Assembly: GCF_900111115.1 (NCBI RefSeq) | Contig: NZ_FOGD01000011.1 | Location: 1-64,000, forward strand | Direction: 5' to 3' | Length of the DNA: 64,000 bases | Origin: Giesbergeria anulus | Lineage (GTDB): Bacteria; Pseudomonadota; Gammaproteobacteria; Burkholderiales; Burkholderiaceae_C | Program-made: the position numbers and the translations under genes | Part shown: positions 56,222 through 64,000 of the stretch, piece after piece | Numbering within the stretch: the stretch's first letter is position 1 | How the letters are laid out: each line of letters starts with the position of its first letter | The notes under the pieces: model-generated | What the model saw: only the letters and a program-made list of their open reading frames with translations | Told to the model about the DNA's origin: nothing | The model's database searches: none

Positions 56222-56962
56222 ATGACCCTGATTCGTACCCTGCTGGCTGCGGCCAGCTTGGGCGTGGCTTTGACTGCCACCGCCCAAGAACCGGCAGCCA
56301 TCCGCAAGACTTTGGTCGAGCGCATTCCGCAACTGGAAAAAATCGACGAAATTCGACCCACCGCGATGAAAGGGCTGTACGAAGTGCGTGTCGGCACTGA
56401 TCTGTTTTACACCGACACCAAGGGCAACTTTCTGATTCAGGGCGAGCTGATCGACACCCAAGCCAGGCGCAACCTGACCGAAGACCGCATTAAGCAACTG
56501 ACGGCGGTGGACTTTAATGCGTTGCCACTGCAAGACGCCTTTGTGACCGTGCGCGGTAACGGCAAGCGCAAGCTGGTGGTGTTTGCTGATCCCAATTGCG
56601 GCTATTGCAAACGCTTCGAGCGCGACCTTCTCAATGTGGACAACATCACCATCCACACTTTCCTCTATCCCATCCTCAGCCCCGAATCGGCAGAAAAATC
56701 GCGCAACATTTGGTGTGCTAAAGACCGCACCACCGCATGGAACGACTGGATGCTGCGCGACAAAACGCCGCCCGCTGCTAGTTGCGACACCACGGCCCTG
56801 CAACGCAATTTGGCTTTTGGCAAAAAGCACAAAATTACCGGCACGCCCACGCTGCTGTTTGCCAACAACCTGCGCATCCCCGGTGCTGTGGGTGCTGCAG
56901 AAATCGAAAAACGCCTGACCGAAATCGACGCCAGCGCCAACAAGGTCAGTGTGGCCCAGTAA
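56222..56962 (+). CDS. dsbC: Periplasmic disulfide isomerase DsbC
   Basis: A 246-residue protein with a signal peptide (LIRTLLAAASLGVALTATAQ). It has an N-terminal dimerisation domain and a thioredoxin fold with active site VVFADPNCGYCKRFE (CGYC). A second cysteine pair is at WCAKDR and SCDTT. The cis-proline is in GTPTLLFAN. It repairs wrong disulfides in the periplasm. Confidence 0.94.
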   Translation: MTLIRTLLAAASLGVALTATAQEPAAIRKTLVERIPQLEKIDEIRPTAMKGLYEVRVGTDLFYTDTKGNFLIQGELIDTQARRNLTEDRIKQLTAVDFNALPLQDAFVTVRGNGKRKLVVFADPNCGYCKRFERDLLNVDNITIHTFLYPILSPESAEKSRNIWCAKDRTTAWNDWMLRDKTPPAASCDTTALQRNLAFGKKHKITGTPTLLFANNLRIPGAVGAAEIEKRLTEIDASANKVSVAQ

Positions 56963-56972
56963 GCGGTTTGTG

Positions 56973-58745
56973 ATGTCTACTCCGCCCACACCTGCCGCCC
57001 TGCACTACCGCGTTGTGCTGGCTGATCTGCACGCGCATCTGTTTCATGTCACGCTGACCATTGCCCAGCCGCTGGCGGCACAGGAGCTATCGTTGCCGGT
57101 GTGGATTCCGGGCAGCTACTTGGTGCGTGAATTTTCCAAAAACCTGCAAAATCTGCGTGCTAGCCAAGGTGGGGAGCCTGTAGCACTGGTGCAGCAAAAC
57201 AAGCAGCGCTGGCAAGCCGCCTGCCAGAGCGGCCAGCCGTTAGTGCTCGAATACGAGGTCTATGCTAATGACCCATCTGTGCGCACGGCCAGCTTGGATG
57301 CACTGCGCGGATTCTTCAACGGTACCAGCCTGTGCCTGCGTGCCGAAGGCTTAACGCAGCAGCCCTGCACACTGGACATCATTGCGCCCGCGTTATCCGC
57401 AGAGCAAGCCGCTTGGCAGTGCGCCACCGCCCTCACCCCGGTGCAGACCGATGCCGCTGGCTTTGGCTGCTACCACGCCGCCGATTACGACGAACTGGCC
57501 GACAGCCCGGTCGAAATGGGTGCTTTTTGGAGCGCCCACTTTGTGGCGGCGGGTGTAACGCACCGGCTGGTAGTGGCTGGGGCCACGCCCTCGTTTGACA
57601 GCAGCCGCCTGCTGGCCGATACCCAGCGCATCTGCGAAACTGCCATTGCTTTCTGGCACGGCGCAGAGCCACCGCCGTTCCAAAGCTATGTCTTTTTGCT
57701 GCACGCCACGGCGGACGGTTATGGCGGGCTGGAGCACCGCCACTCTACCGCCCTGATTTGTACCCGTAGCGATCTGCCCCGCCTAGGCCAAACCGCCGCC
57801 AGCGAGGGCTACACCACGCTACTGGGCCTGATTAGCCACGAATACTTTCATACGTGGAACGTCAAGCGGCTGCGCCCGGCAGAATTTACCCATTACGACT
57901 ACAGCCAAGAAAATTACACCCAACTGCTGTGGTTTTTTGAAGGCTTTACCAGCTACTACGACGATCTGCTGCTGCGCCGCGCCGGGCTGATTGACGATGC
58001 CACCTACCTCAAACTGCTGGGTAAAACCATCACCCAAGTGCAGCAAACCCCCGGACGGCTGCTGCAAACCGTGGCCCAAGCCAGCCTCGATGCTTGGATC
58101 AAATACTACCGCCAAGACGAAAACACGCCCAACGCCACCATCAGCTACTACACCAAGGGCGCACTGGTGGCGCTGTGCCTAGATTTAACGCTGCGCCACG
58201 AAGGCCAAACCACCTTGGACGCGGTGATGCGCGCACTGTGGCAGCGCTGCGCCGGTGGCCCCATGACCGAAGCTGACTTGCGTGCTGTGCTGCACCAGTT
58301 GGCCGGGCGCTCTTTGGATGCTGAACTCGATGCTTGGGTACATAGCACGGCAGAATTGCCCGTGCCCGCCCTGTTAGCTGCCCACGGCATTGCCCCCGAA
58401 GCCGAAGAAACCCCTCCCGCCCAAGCGTTGGGCTTGCGTGTGACAGAAACCAGCGGTATTCGCCTGCAAAGCGTGCTGCGTGGCAGTTTGGTCGAACGCG
58501 CCGGTATGGCTGCCAACGATGAATGGCTGGGCCTAGAGGTGCAAGGCCAAGGCTGGCGTTTGCGCAAACTGGCCGATGTGGCCTTGTATGCGGGCCAAGC
58601 CACCCAAGTGATGGCGCTGGTGGCGCGAGGCGACCGCCTGCTACGCCTGCCACTCAAGTTGCCTAGCGCAGAGGCATGCACAACCGCCAGCCGTTGGAAG
58701 GTCAGCGATACGGTGCAAGCCAGCTGCTGGTTATCAGGAAGTTGA
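56973..58745 (+). CDS. M61 family metallopeptidase with PDZ domain
   Basis: A 590-residue aminopeptidase-like protein. The N-terminal beta domain carries LSLPVWIPGSYLVREFSKNL, typical for M61. The zinc site is ISHEYFHTWNVKRLRP (HExxH) with a downstream glutamate in WFFEGFTSYYDDL. A PDZ-like domain lies near residues 490-565. There is no obvious signal peptide, so cytoplasmic location is likely. Start ATG 56973 lies 10 nt after dsbC, probably cotranscribed. Confidence 0.9.
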   Translation: MSTPPTPAALHYRVVLADLHAHLFHVTLTIAQPLAAQELSLPVWIPGSYLVREFSKNLQNLRASQGGEPVALVQQNKQRWQAACQSGQPLVLEYEVYANDPSVRTASLDALRGFFNGTSLCLRAEGLTQQPCTLDIIAPALSAEQAAWQCATALTPVQTDAAGFGCYHAADYDELADSPVEMGAFWSAHFVAAGVTHRLVVAGATPSFDSSRLLADTQRICETAIAFWHGAEPPPFQSYVFLLHATADGYGGLEHRHSTALICTRSDLPRLGQTAASEGYTTLLGLISHEYFHTWNVKRLRPAEFTHYDYSQENYTQLLWFFEGFTSYYDDLLLRRAGLIDDATYLKLLGKTITQVQQTPGRLLQTVAQASLDAWIKYYRQDENTPNATISYYTKGALVALCLDLTLRHEGQTTLDAVMRALWQRCAGGPMTEADLRAVLHQLAGRSLDAELDAWVHSTAELPVPALLAAHGIAPEAEETPPAQALGLRVTETSGIRLQSVLRGSLVERAGMAANDEWLGLEVQGQGWRLRKLADVALYAGQATQVMALVARGDRLLRLPLKLPSAEACTTASRWKVSDTVQASCWLSGS

Positions 58746-58810
58746 AACCAGCCTGTCTTGCAGCTTGGTTATATTGACAGGCCTTATTCCCCATAAACTC
58801 AGGAGATAGC

Positions 58811-59590
58811 ATGACCTATGAAATGATTGAAGTGCGTGTAGAAGCCGAAAAAGTCGGCATCATCACCCTCAACCGCCCTAAGCAACTCAACGCCCTGAAC
58901 GACCAACTCATGGACGAGCTGGGTGCGGCTCTCAAGGCCTTTGATGCCGATGAAAAAATTGGCTGCATCATCCTGACAGGCAGCGAAAAAGCTTTTGCCG
59001 CTGGTGCTGACATCACCGTCATGGCTAAGTTCACCTTTGCCGACGCCTACAAAGGCGACTTCATCACCCGCAACTGGGAAACCATCCGCACTATCCGCAA
59101 GCCAGTGATTGCTGCTGTGAGTGGTTTTGCCTTGGGTGGCGGCTGCGAGTTGGCCATGATGTGCGACTTCATCATCGCCGCCGACAACGCCAAGTTTGGT
59201 CAGCCCGAAATCAAGCTGGGCACCATTCCCGGTGCCGGTGGCACGCAACGCCTGCCCCGCGCCGTGGGCAAGTCCAAAGCGATGGACATGGCCCTGACAG
59301 GCCGCATGATGAACGCTGAAGAAGCCGAACGCGCTGGCTTGGTCAGCCGCGTGGTGGCGCTGGACAAGCTGCAAGAAGAGGCATTGGGTGCCGCTTTAGT
59401 GATTAGTGACTACTCGCAAATTACCGTGATGGCCGCCAAAGAAGCCGTCAACCGTGCCTTTGAAGGCACCCTGTCGGATGGTTTGATGTTTGAGCGCCGC
59501 CTGTTCCACTCGCTGTTTGCTACCGCTGACCAAAAAGAAGGCATGGACGCTTTCGTGAACAAGCGCAAGGCCGTGTTCACACACCAGTAA
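58811..59590 (+). CDS. Enoyl-CoA hydratase
   Basis: A 259-residue crotonase-family enzyme hydrating trans-2-enoyl-CoA. The oxyanion-hole segments are [15 protein letters not shown] and [19 protein letters not shown]. The two catalytic glutamates are in GGCELAM and [16 protein letters not shown] context. CAGGAG precedes the start. It is followed directly by the tRNA-Met promoter. Confidence 0.95.
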   Translation: MTYEMIEVRVEAEKVGIITLNRPKQLNALNDQLMDELGAALKAFDADEKIGCIILTGSEKAFAAGADITVMAKFTFADAYKGDFITRNWETIRTIRKPVIAAVSGFALGGGCELAMMCDFIIAADNAKFGQPEIKLGTIPGAGGTQRLPRAVGKSKAMDMALTGRMMNAEEAERAGLVSRVVALDKLQEEALGAALVISDYSQITVMAAKEAVNRAFEGTLSDGLMFERRLFHSLFATADQKEGMDAFVNKRKAVFTHQ

Positions 59591-59605
59591 TTTTTCGGCT
59601 ATAAT
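59576..59605 (+). promoter_or_regulatory. Promoter of tRNA-Met
   Basis: TATAAT at 59600-59605 lies 11 nt before the tRNA; TTCACA at 59576-59581, with an 18-nt spacer, is a five-of-six match to the -35 consensus. It overlaps the end of the enoyl-CoA hydratase gene. Confidence 0.65.
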
Positions 59606-59616
59606 TTTGCTCGTTC

Positions 59617-59693
59617 GGTGATATAGCTCAGTTGGTTAGAGCGCAGCATTCATAATGCTGATGTCGGTGGTTCAAATCCACCTATCACCACCA
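59617..59693 (+). tRNA. tRNA-Met (elongator, anticodon CAT)
   Basis: A 77-nt cloverleaf. Acceptor stem GGTGATA/TATCACC; anticodon stem CAGCA/TGCTG with loop TTCATAA; T arm GGTTCAAATCC; CCA encoded. The paired acceptor end excludes an initiator tRNA. The sequence does not look like the lysidine-type isoleucine tRNA. Confidence 0.95.
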
Positions 59694-59701
59694 AACAAGA
59701 T

Positions 59702-59737
59702 AAAACCCGCCAGCTCAGTGCAGTTGGCGGGTTTTTT
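59702..59737 (+). terminator. Terminator after tRNA-Met
   Basis: AAAACCCGCCA (59702-59712) pairs with TGGCGGGTTTT (59725-59735), followed by more T residues. Confidence 0.9.
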
Positions 59738-59772
59738 CATTGGGAAAATGGGTTAGCTACTGTGCAGGTTAG

Positions 59773-59928
59773 GTCAAGGCGGTACGCGGCCAGCCAGCAC
59801 TAACTGGGGTAAAACTACTGGCGGTGGCCCTATGGGCAGACAACAAGCGCTGTAAGCCCTCTGCCATCTTTGCTGCTATCGAGCGTACACTCAAAGTCGA
59901 AGTTCACACCACGGTGGTGATGGCATAA
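59773..59928 (+). pseudogene. Possible 3' remnant of an unknown gene
   Basis: An open stretch without a good start reads VKAVRGQPALTGVKLLAVAL, continues WADNKRCKPSAIFAAIERTL and ends TAA at 59926-59928. The composition looks protein-like. It ends 12 nt before the RlaP-like gene, in the 247-nt gap after tRNA-Met. No family is recognised. It may be chance; otherwise the gap holds only the terminator. Confidence 0.3.
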
Positions 59929-59940
59929 CGGCGCACGCCC

Positions 59941-60762
59941 ATGACCGATTTGCACCCTATCGACCCCACAGTTCGCACCCAGATCGAGGCCAGCCTAAAA
60001 ACTATTGAAGCCGACTATGGTGTGCGTGTGCTTTACGCCTGCGAGTCCGGTAGCCGGGGTTGGGGCTTTGCCTCGCCCGACAGCGACTATGACGTGCGTT
60101 TCATCTATGTGCATCCGTTGCCGTGGTACCTACAGGTAAGTGAGCACCGCGATGTCATTGAACTGCCGATTTCTGGCGAATTGGACATCAATGGCTGGGA
60201 GTTGCGCAAGGCGCTGGGCTTGCTGAAAAAAGGCAATGCCACATTGATCGAGTGGCTAGACTCCCCCGTGGTGTACCAAAGCGACGCCCATTTTTTGCAC
60301 GCCGTGCGCGATGTGGTGCAGCAAGTCCACCGGCCTGAGCGCACATTCCACCACTATCTGCACATGGCGCGCAAAAATTACCGTGAATACCTGCATGGCA
60401 GCACGGTGCGGCTGAAAAAATACCTCTACGTGCTACGGCCTCTGTTAGCAGCTCTGTGGATTGAGCAAGGACGCGGCGTGGCCCCTATGCGCTTTGAGGC
60501 CTTGGCGCAAGCCATTGTCATCAATCCAGAGGTGCAGCAGGCCATTGCGCAATTGCTGCACATCAAACGTGCTGCTAAAGAGTCTGAATATGGTCAGCCG
60601 CTGCCCATCCTGAATACTTTTATTGACACTGAACTGACCCGATTGGAGTCCAGCCAGCCGCCAGCGCCACACGAAATGAATTTCTCGACTCTTGATGGTT
60701 TGCTGATGAATACTGTGCTGGCGCAGGATGCCATGCTAGGGGTTTCTCCCAGCGCGAGATAG
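59941..60762 (+). CDS. RlaP-like nucleotidyltransferase
   Basis: A 273-residue protein of the polymerase-beta fold. The signature is ACESGSRGWGFASPDSDYDVRFIYV: the GSRGWG loop and the metal-binding DSDYDVR. LDINGWELRKALGLLKKGN and the helical C-terminal half match the RlaP/YcgL family (PF10127). In other genomes relatives lie with RtcB-type RNA-repair genes; none is present here. The reaction is unproven. It sits just after tRNA-Met. Confidence 0.82.
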   Translation: MTDLHPIDPTVRTQIEASLKTIEADYGVRVLYACESGSRGWGFASPDSDYDVRFIYVHPLPWYLQVSEHRDVIELPISGELDINGWELRKALGLLKKGNATLIEWLDSPVVYQSDAHFLHAVRDVVQQVHRPERTFHHYLHMARKNYREYLHGSTVRLKKYLYVLRPLLAALWIEQGRGVAPMRFEALAQAIVINPEVQQAIAQLLHIKRAAKESEYGQPLPILNTFIDTELTRLESSQPPAPHEMNFSTLDGLLMNTVLAQDAMLGVSPSAR

Positions 60763-60926
60763 CAGAGTGCATGGCTGCGCCCCGCCAGCAATCGCCCAAA
60801 AAGCCGCCCCATTGCAGCAGATACCTGGCCATTCAAACTGCGCGCTTGCGTTAAGGTTACATCGGTAAATCAGACTGCCCCCACCTCGCGGCAGTCTGCC
60901 GCCATTGATTGACCGGGAGACGCGCC

Positions 60927-61553
60927 ATGCTTAAAAAATTCCATGCCTGCTGGCTGCTGCTGGCCCTGACGGCTGGGGGCATAGCCTGTGCGCAACCTTT
61001 GGTTCCATTGTCTGAGTTCACTGCCACCGACACGGTGGCCACCCCAGCCAGTGCGCAGGAGCCATCTGCCCTGTCCACCCTGCACGCCTATGCCGAAATG
61101 GGCCACCTCTTGGCACAATACCAATTAGCCCAGCGCTACTACAACGGCGATGGCGTGGCCCGTGATCTGCCACAGGCTGCCATGTGGTTTCAACGTGCCG
61201 CCGATTCTGGCGAGCCGCGCTCGCAATTGGCGCTGGCGCAACTGCATGCCAAGGGCGAAGGCGTAGCGCGTAGCGAACGCTGGGCCGCCTACTGGACGCG
61301 CCAAGCCGCAGAAAGTGGTTTTCGGGAGGCACAACTGCAACTGGGGCGTTTGTACGAACGCGGCCAAGGTGTGAACAAAGACGAATCTGAAGCCTATTTT
61401 TGGTACTACTTGGCCAGCGATGGTGGCTGGAGCGGCGACGAGGCCCTGCGCGAGCGCGAACGGCTGGGGCCACAACTGACCCATGTGCAGCGCACCTCAG
61501 CGCGCTATGCAGCATTTCATTGGCGGCCTCGGCAAGGTATGGTTGCACCTTGA
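60927..61553 (+). CDS. Secreted Sel1-repeat protein
   Basis: A 208-residue protein with an N-terminal signal peptide (WLLLALTAGGIACA, cleaved before QPLVP). About three Sel1-like repeats follow, such as AQYQLAQRYYNGDGVARD, SQLALAQLHAKGEGVARS and AQLQLGRLYERGQGVNKD. These form a helical solenoid for protein contacts in the periplasm. ATG 60927 is the likely start. The gap 60763-60926 upstream holds no supported gene. Confidence 0.88.
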   Translation: MLKKFHACWLLLALTAGGIACAQPLVPLSEFTATDTVATPASAQEPSALSTLHAYAEMGHLLAQYQLAQRYYNGDGVARDLPQAAMWFQRAADSGEPRSQLALAQLHAKGEGVARSERWAAYWTRQAAESGFREAQLQLGRLYERGQGVNKDESEAYFWYYLASDGGWSGDEALRERERLGPQLTHVQRTSARYAAFHWRPRQGMVAP

Positions 61554-61571
61554 GGTGCAACCGCCATTTTC
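61541..61571 (+). terminator. Hairpin at the end of the Sel1 gene
   Basis: GGTTGCACCT (61541-61550) and AGGTGCAACC (61553-61562) are perfectly complementary around the stop codon; GCCATTTTCT follows. It may stop transcription before ppk2. Confidence 0.6.
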
Positions 61572-61589
61572 TAGTGCCAAAATGTGGGC

Positions 61590-62783
61590 ATGAGCCAAAA
61601 ACCCGCACCCCAGACCACCGAGCGTCTTGCCTCCACCGGCACTGACACCCCCCCACCTCCTAAGGCAGTTGCGGTCAAACCCGCTGCACGCTCCCGGTCG
61701 CGCCGGGCTAGCAGTGGCGATACCGCGCCTGTGCTGAACACAGCTGCTGTGGCACAGCATGTGCCGCAGGAGGCCACCCTCGCGGCGCAAGACAGGCAAG
61801 TAGCCGCCATTGCTGGTTTGCTGAACAACGATGAGTTGCCCAGCAAACAGCGGGCTGCCGCGTTGCGTGCGACGCTGGAGGGGGCCTCGGCAGACGATTT
61901 GGCCGTGTTGCGCCAAATGTTGCTCGGTACCAGCGGGGCGACGATTGTTAAGGGGCACCCCGATGAGCAGTTAGCCTCTGATTGGCGCGAAGGCGGTTAT
62001 CCCTACAAAAACCTGATGCGCCGCTCTACTTACGAGGCGCAAAAGTACCAATTGCAGGTCGAACTGCTGAAATTGCAGGCTTGGGTCAAAGAAACTGGCC
62101 AGCGCGTGGTCATTTTGTTTGAAGGCCGTGATGCGGCGGGCAAGGGCGGCGCTATCAAGCGCTTTATGGAGCACCTGAACCCCCGTGGTGCCCATGTGGT
62201 GGCCCTAGAAAAGCCCAGCGAGGTCGAGCGCGGTCAGTGGTATTTTCAGCGCTATATCCAGCATTTGCCTACCGCTGGTGAGATCGTGCTGTTTGACCGC
62301 AGCTGGTACAACCGTGCTGGCGTTGAGCATGTGATGGGCTTTTGCTCGGATGCCGAATACAACGAGTTCATGCGCCAAGTGCCTGAGTTTGAGCGCACGC
62401 TGGTGCGTAGCGGCATCCATCTGGTCAAATTTTGGTTCTCGGTTAGCCAAGCCGAGCAGCGCCGCCGCTTTAAAGAGCGCGAAGTGCATCCGCTCAAGCA
62501 ATGGAAGCTCAGTCCGATTGACTTAGCCAGCCTTGACAAATGGGACGACTACACCCGCGCCAAAGAAGCTATGTTCTTTGGTACCGACACCGCTGATTCC
62601 CCTTGGACGGTGGTCAAGAGCAACTGCAAAAAGCGCGCCCGCCTCAATGCCATGCGCTATGTATTGCACAAGTTGCCCTACACCAACAAAGACCTCGACA
62701 CCATTGGCAAGCTCGATCCGCTGATCGTGGGCCGCGCCCATGTGGTGTATGAGCGCGGCGAACAGCCCGGCTCGCTGTTGTAA
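61590..62783 (+). CDS. ppk2: Polyphosphate kinase 2
   Basis: A 397-residue kinase transferring phosphate between polyphosphate and nucleotides. A 130-residue basic/proline-rich N-terminal extension precedes the PPK2 domain. The Walker A loop is VILFEGRDAAGKGGAIKRF and the Walker B region LFDRSWYNRAGVEHVMGF. The lid segment is EQRRRFKEREVHPLKQWKLS. The long N-terminus suits a single-domain (class I) PPK2 with an extension. ATG 61590 is chosen over the GTG at 61584. Confidence 0.94.
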   Translation: MSQKPAPQTTERLASTGTDTPPPPKAVAVKPAARSRSRRASSGDTAPVLNTAAVAQHVPQEATLAAQDRQVAAIAGLLNNDELPSKQRAAALRATLEGASADDLAVLRQMLLGTSGATIVKGHPDEQLASDWREGGYPYKNLMRRSTYEAQKYQLQVELLKLQAWVKETGQRVVILFEGRDAAGKGGAIKRFMEHLNPRGAHVVALEKPSEVERGQWYFQRYIQHLPTAGEIVLFDRSWYNRAGVEHVMGFCSDAEYNEFMRQVPEFERTLVRSGIHLVKFWFSVSQAEQRRRFKEREVHPLKQWKLSPIDLASLDKWDDYTRAKEAMFFGTDTADSPWTVVKSNCKKRARLNAMRYVLHKLPYTNKDLDTIGKLDPLIVGRAHVVYERGEQPGSLL

Positions 62784-62886
62784 TAGCGTTGAGCCTGTCG
62801 TTTGGGTAAAGTTGCTACGGTGGGTGCCGTGGCAGCCGACACTATAGGTGGATCTTTTTTTCTTCACCTTAGCGAGGAGTTTTCTT

Positions 62887-63075
62887 ATGGACAGTGTTTC
62901 TGCGGTTTCCTCTGTCACCCAACAGTCCCAAGCTCAAGCGGTGCGTGCCACCAAAGCCGACTCGGATGCAGACCAAGATCGCTCCAAAGTCGAAACCAAG
63001 GAGCAGGCTCCCACTCAGCCCCAGGTTTCTAAGCCGACGGCAACAATGGGTAACAATGTGAACGTGATGGTGTAA
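62887..63075 (+). CDS. Hypothetical 62-residue protein
   Basis: A short ORF starting MDSVSAVSSVTQQSQAQAVR with a strong GAGGAG ribosome-binding site. It is hydrophilic, rich in Ser, Gln, Lys and Asp, and ends NNVNVMV. A good terminator follows, so it is probably a real monocistronic gene. No family is recognised. Confidence 0.62.
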   Translation: MDSVSAVSSVTQQSQAQAVRATKADSDADQDRSKVETKEQAPTQPQVSKPTATMGNNVNVMV

Positions 63076-63102
63076 TGCCATCGGGTCTGTTGGCCCGCAA
63101 TA

Positions 63103-63127
63103 CAACCCGCTACGTGCGGGTTGTTTT
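63103..63127 (+). terminator. Terminator of the 62-residue ORF
   Basis: CAACCCGC (63103-63110) pairs with GCGGGTTG (63116-63123), loop TACGT, then TTTT. Confidence 0.9.
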
Positions 63128-63156
63128 ATGTGGCATGGTGCAAAATCGGGGTGGTT

Positions 63157-63567
63157 ATGTTTCACTTAAGCACTTCTGTCTGCCCTTGTGGGCGTTTGTC
63201 TACACGTTCCCAGCCCTTAACGTACGTTAGCTGCTGTGGTCGTTATATCGAGCATTTCGATGTCACTGCCGCCCCTGATGCGCAGTCGTTGATGCGTTCA
63301 CGTTACAGTGCCTTTGTATTGCAGCGTGTCAATTACCTCCTTGCTACTTGGCACAGCAGCCAGCGCCCCGCTACACTGGAGCTTGAACCCCAAGCACAGT
63401 GGTTGGGGTTAGAAGTGCGCGGCCAGCGCAGCGTAGGTGTAGACCATGCCGAGGTGGAGTTTGTGGCTCGCTACCGTGTAGCAGGCCGGGCGGTGCGTTT
63501 GCACGAGCGCAGCCGTTTTGTGCGCGAAGCGGGCCGCTGGTATTACGTCGATGGCGACAATGGCTGA
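63157..63567 (+). CDS. ychJ: YchJ family protein
   Basis: A 136-residue protein of the UPF0225/YchJ family. An N-terminal zinc-binding part (VCPCGRL and SCCGRYIEHF) precedes PDAQSLMRSRYSAFVLQ and an NTF2-like fold with RSRFVREAGRWYYVDGD. Function is not established. ATG 63157 is chosen because the cysteine motif begins 8 residues later. Confidence 0.9.
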   Translation: MFHLSTSVCPCGRLSTRSQPLTYVSCCGRYIEHFDVTAAPDAQSLMRSRYSAFVLQRVNYLLATWHSSQRPATLELEPQAQWLGLEVRGQRSVGVDHAEVEFVARYRVAGRAVRLHERSRFVREAGRWYYVDGDNG

Positions 63568-63619
63568 AGGCGCGGCTGTGCCGCCACAGAATGCTTGCAC
63601 TAAATAACAATGGGTAGCC

Positions 63620-64000
63620 ATGACATTTGAAGCCGTTTTATTCGATTGCGATGGAGTCTTGGTCGATAGCGAACCCATCACCAACGGCGTGCTGTGCCAG
63701 ATGCTCAACGAGGCCGGTTGGGCACTGAGCGCGCAAGAATGTATGCGCATTTTTCTGGGAAAAACGGTGCGCAGCGAGGCCGCTCGCATCCAAGCGCACA
63801 CGGGCCGCCCACTCACCGATGAGTGGATGGCTGTCTTTTATGAGCGGCGCAATGCCAAGCTCAAGGCCCAGCTCAAACCTATTGCTGGCGCGGTAGCTGC
63901 CGTGCAGGCGGTGCATAGTCTGTTGCAAGGGCGCATTGCCTGTGCTTCAGGCGCTGATCGCTTTAAGGTAGAAATGCAATTGGCCCAAGTGGGGTTGGCG
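63620..64000 (+). CDS. HAD-superfamily hydrolase (3' end outside window)
   Basis: The first 127 residues of a HAD phosphatase. Nucleophile motif VLFDCDGVLVDSEP, the cap helix region with AGWALSAQECMRIFLGKT, and the beginning of motif II (RIACASGADRFKVE). It resembles phosphoglycolate phosphatase/beta-phosphoglucomutase relatives. The gene runs off the end of the window. Confidence 0.88.
   Translation, partial: MTFEAVLFDCDGVLVDSEPITNGVLCQMLNEAGWALSAQECMRIFLGKTVRSEAARIQAHTGRPLTDEWMAVFYERRNAKLKAQLKPIAGAVAAVQAVHSLLQGRIACASGADRFKVEMQLAQVGLA

Noticed and set aside
60771-60854. A 27-codon ORF (MAAPRQQSPKKPPHCSRYLA…) between the RlaP-like and Sel1 genes
   Set aside because: No ribosome-binding site and no supporting feature; length is within chance.

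Overview
The window is a contiguous piece of a betaproteobacterial chromosome, most likely Burkholderiales and probably Comamonadaceae. This rests on protein flavour and gene order: a LiuR-type leucine operon, dapF next to a DUF484 gene, ErpA, fabB-fabA, a split glycyl-tRNA synthetase and RlaP. Coding density is high, GC is moderately high, and nearly all genes are chromosomal housekeeping genes. I see no plasmid, CRISPR array or intact prophage. All assignments come from reading the sequence and from remembered family motifs; no search was run.

Layout. 1-4.7 kb: the 3' end of an rRNA operon (5S rRNA and terminator), an RNB exoribonuclease, a TonB-like protein, aroE and ruvC. 4.8-6.4 kb: a chemoreceptor. 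6.5-11.8 kb: a leucine/acyl-CoA operon (liuR, PaaI thioesterase, liuA, carbonic anhydrase, thiolase, second acyl-CoA dehydrogenase) with a palindromic operator. 11.9-19.5 kb: a second chemoreceptor, an ImmA-like protein and an RsuA-like protein that both lack catalytic residues, a Nudix/metallo-beta-lactamase fusion, a metallophosphoesterase, dapF and a DUF484 gene. 19.5-22.5 kb: a histidine kinase, HD-GYP and receiver cluster. 22.6-27.5 kb: a flavin oxidoreductase, an AT-rich gap, an orphan gspF, a 5'-nucleotidase and erpA. 27.7-33 kb: rpsI-rplM, a Ser/Thr kinase, rlmJ, rlpA and ompW. 33-38.2 kb: the S-adenosylhomocysteine (SAH) region (metF, tlyA, ahcY, a third chemoreceptor and two SAH riboswitches). 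38.2-46.6 kb: a gmhB-like gene, a membrane protein, and glyS and glyQ separated by a 1311-residue restriction-modification enzyme. 46.8-53.2 kb: an asparaginase, fabB-fabA, lnt, corC and a GNAT gene. 53.3-53.8 kb: tRNA-Arg with an integrase scar. 53.9-64 kb: ychF, a ubiH-like gene, dsbC, an M61 peptidase, enoyl-CoA hydratase, tRNA-Met, an RlaP-like nucleotidyltransferase, a Sel1 protein, ppk2, ychJ and a HAD gene cut by the window end.

The standout is the SAH region. On the minus strand the order is SAH aptamer A, chemoreceptor, SAH aptamer B, ahcY, tlyA, metF. Aptamer B precedes ahcY, which is the textbook position, and has a visible terminator/antiterminator platform. Aptamer A sits 18 nt upstream of a methyl-accepting chemotaxis protein. 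The receptor's last 13 codons and stop are read through aptamer B, and the receptor gene is more AT-rich than its neighbours, so it looks inserted into the ahcY leader. Receptor methylation, the TlyA-type methyltransferase and many other methyltransferases make SAH, AhcY removes it, and MetF feeds methyl groups back, so the locus looks like one methyl-cycle module that has captured a chemoreceptor.

A second theme is accessory DNA inside conserved operons: the restriction-modification gene between glyQ and glyS, and the integrase remnant with repeats beside tRNA-Arg. A third is three predicted enzymes that have lost catalytic residues: the ImmA-like, RsuA-like and GmhB-like proteins.
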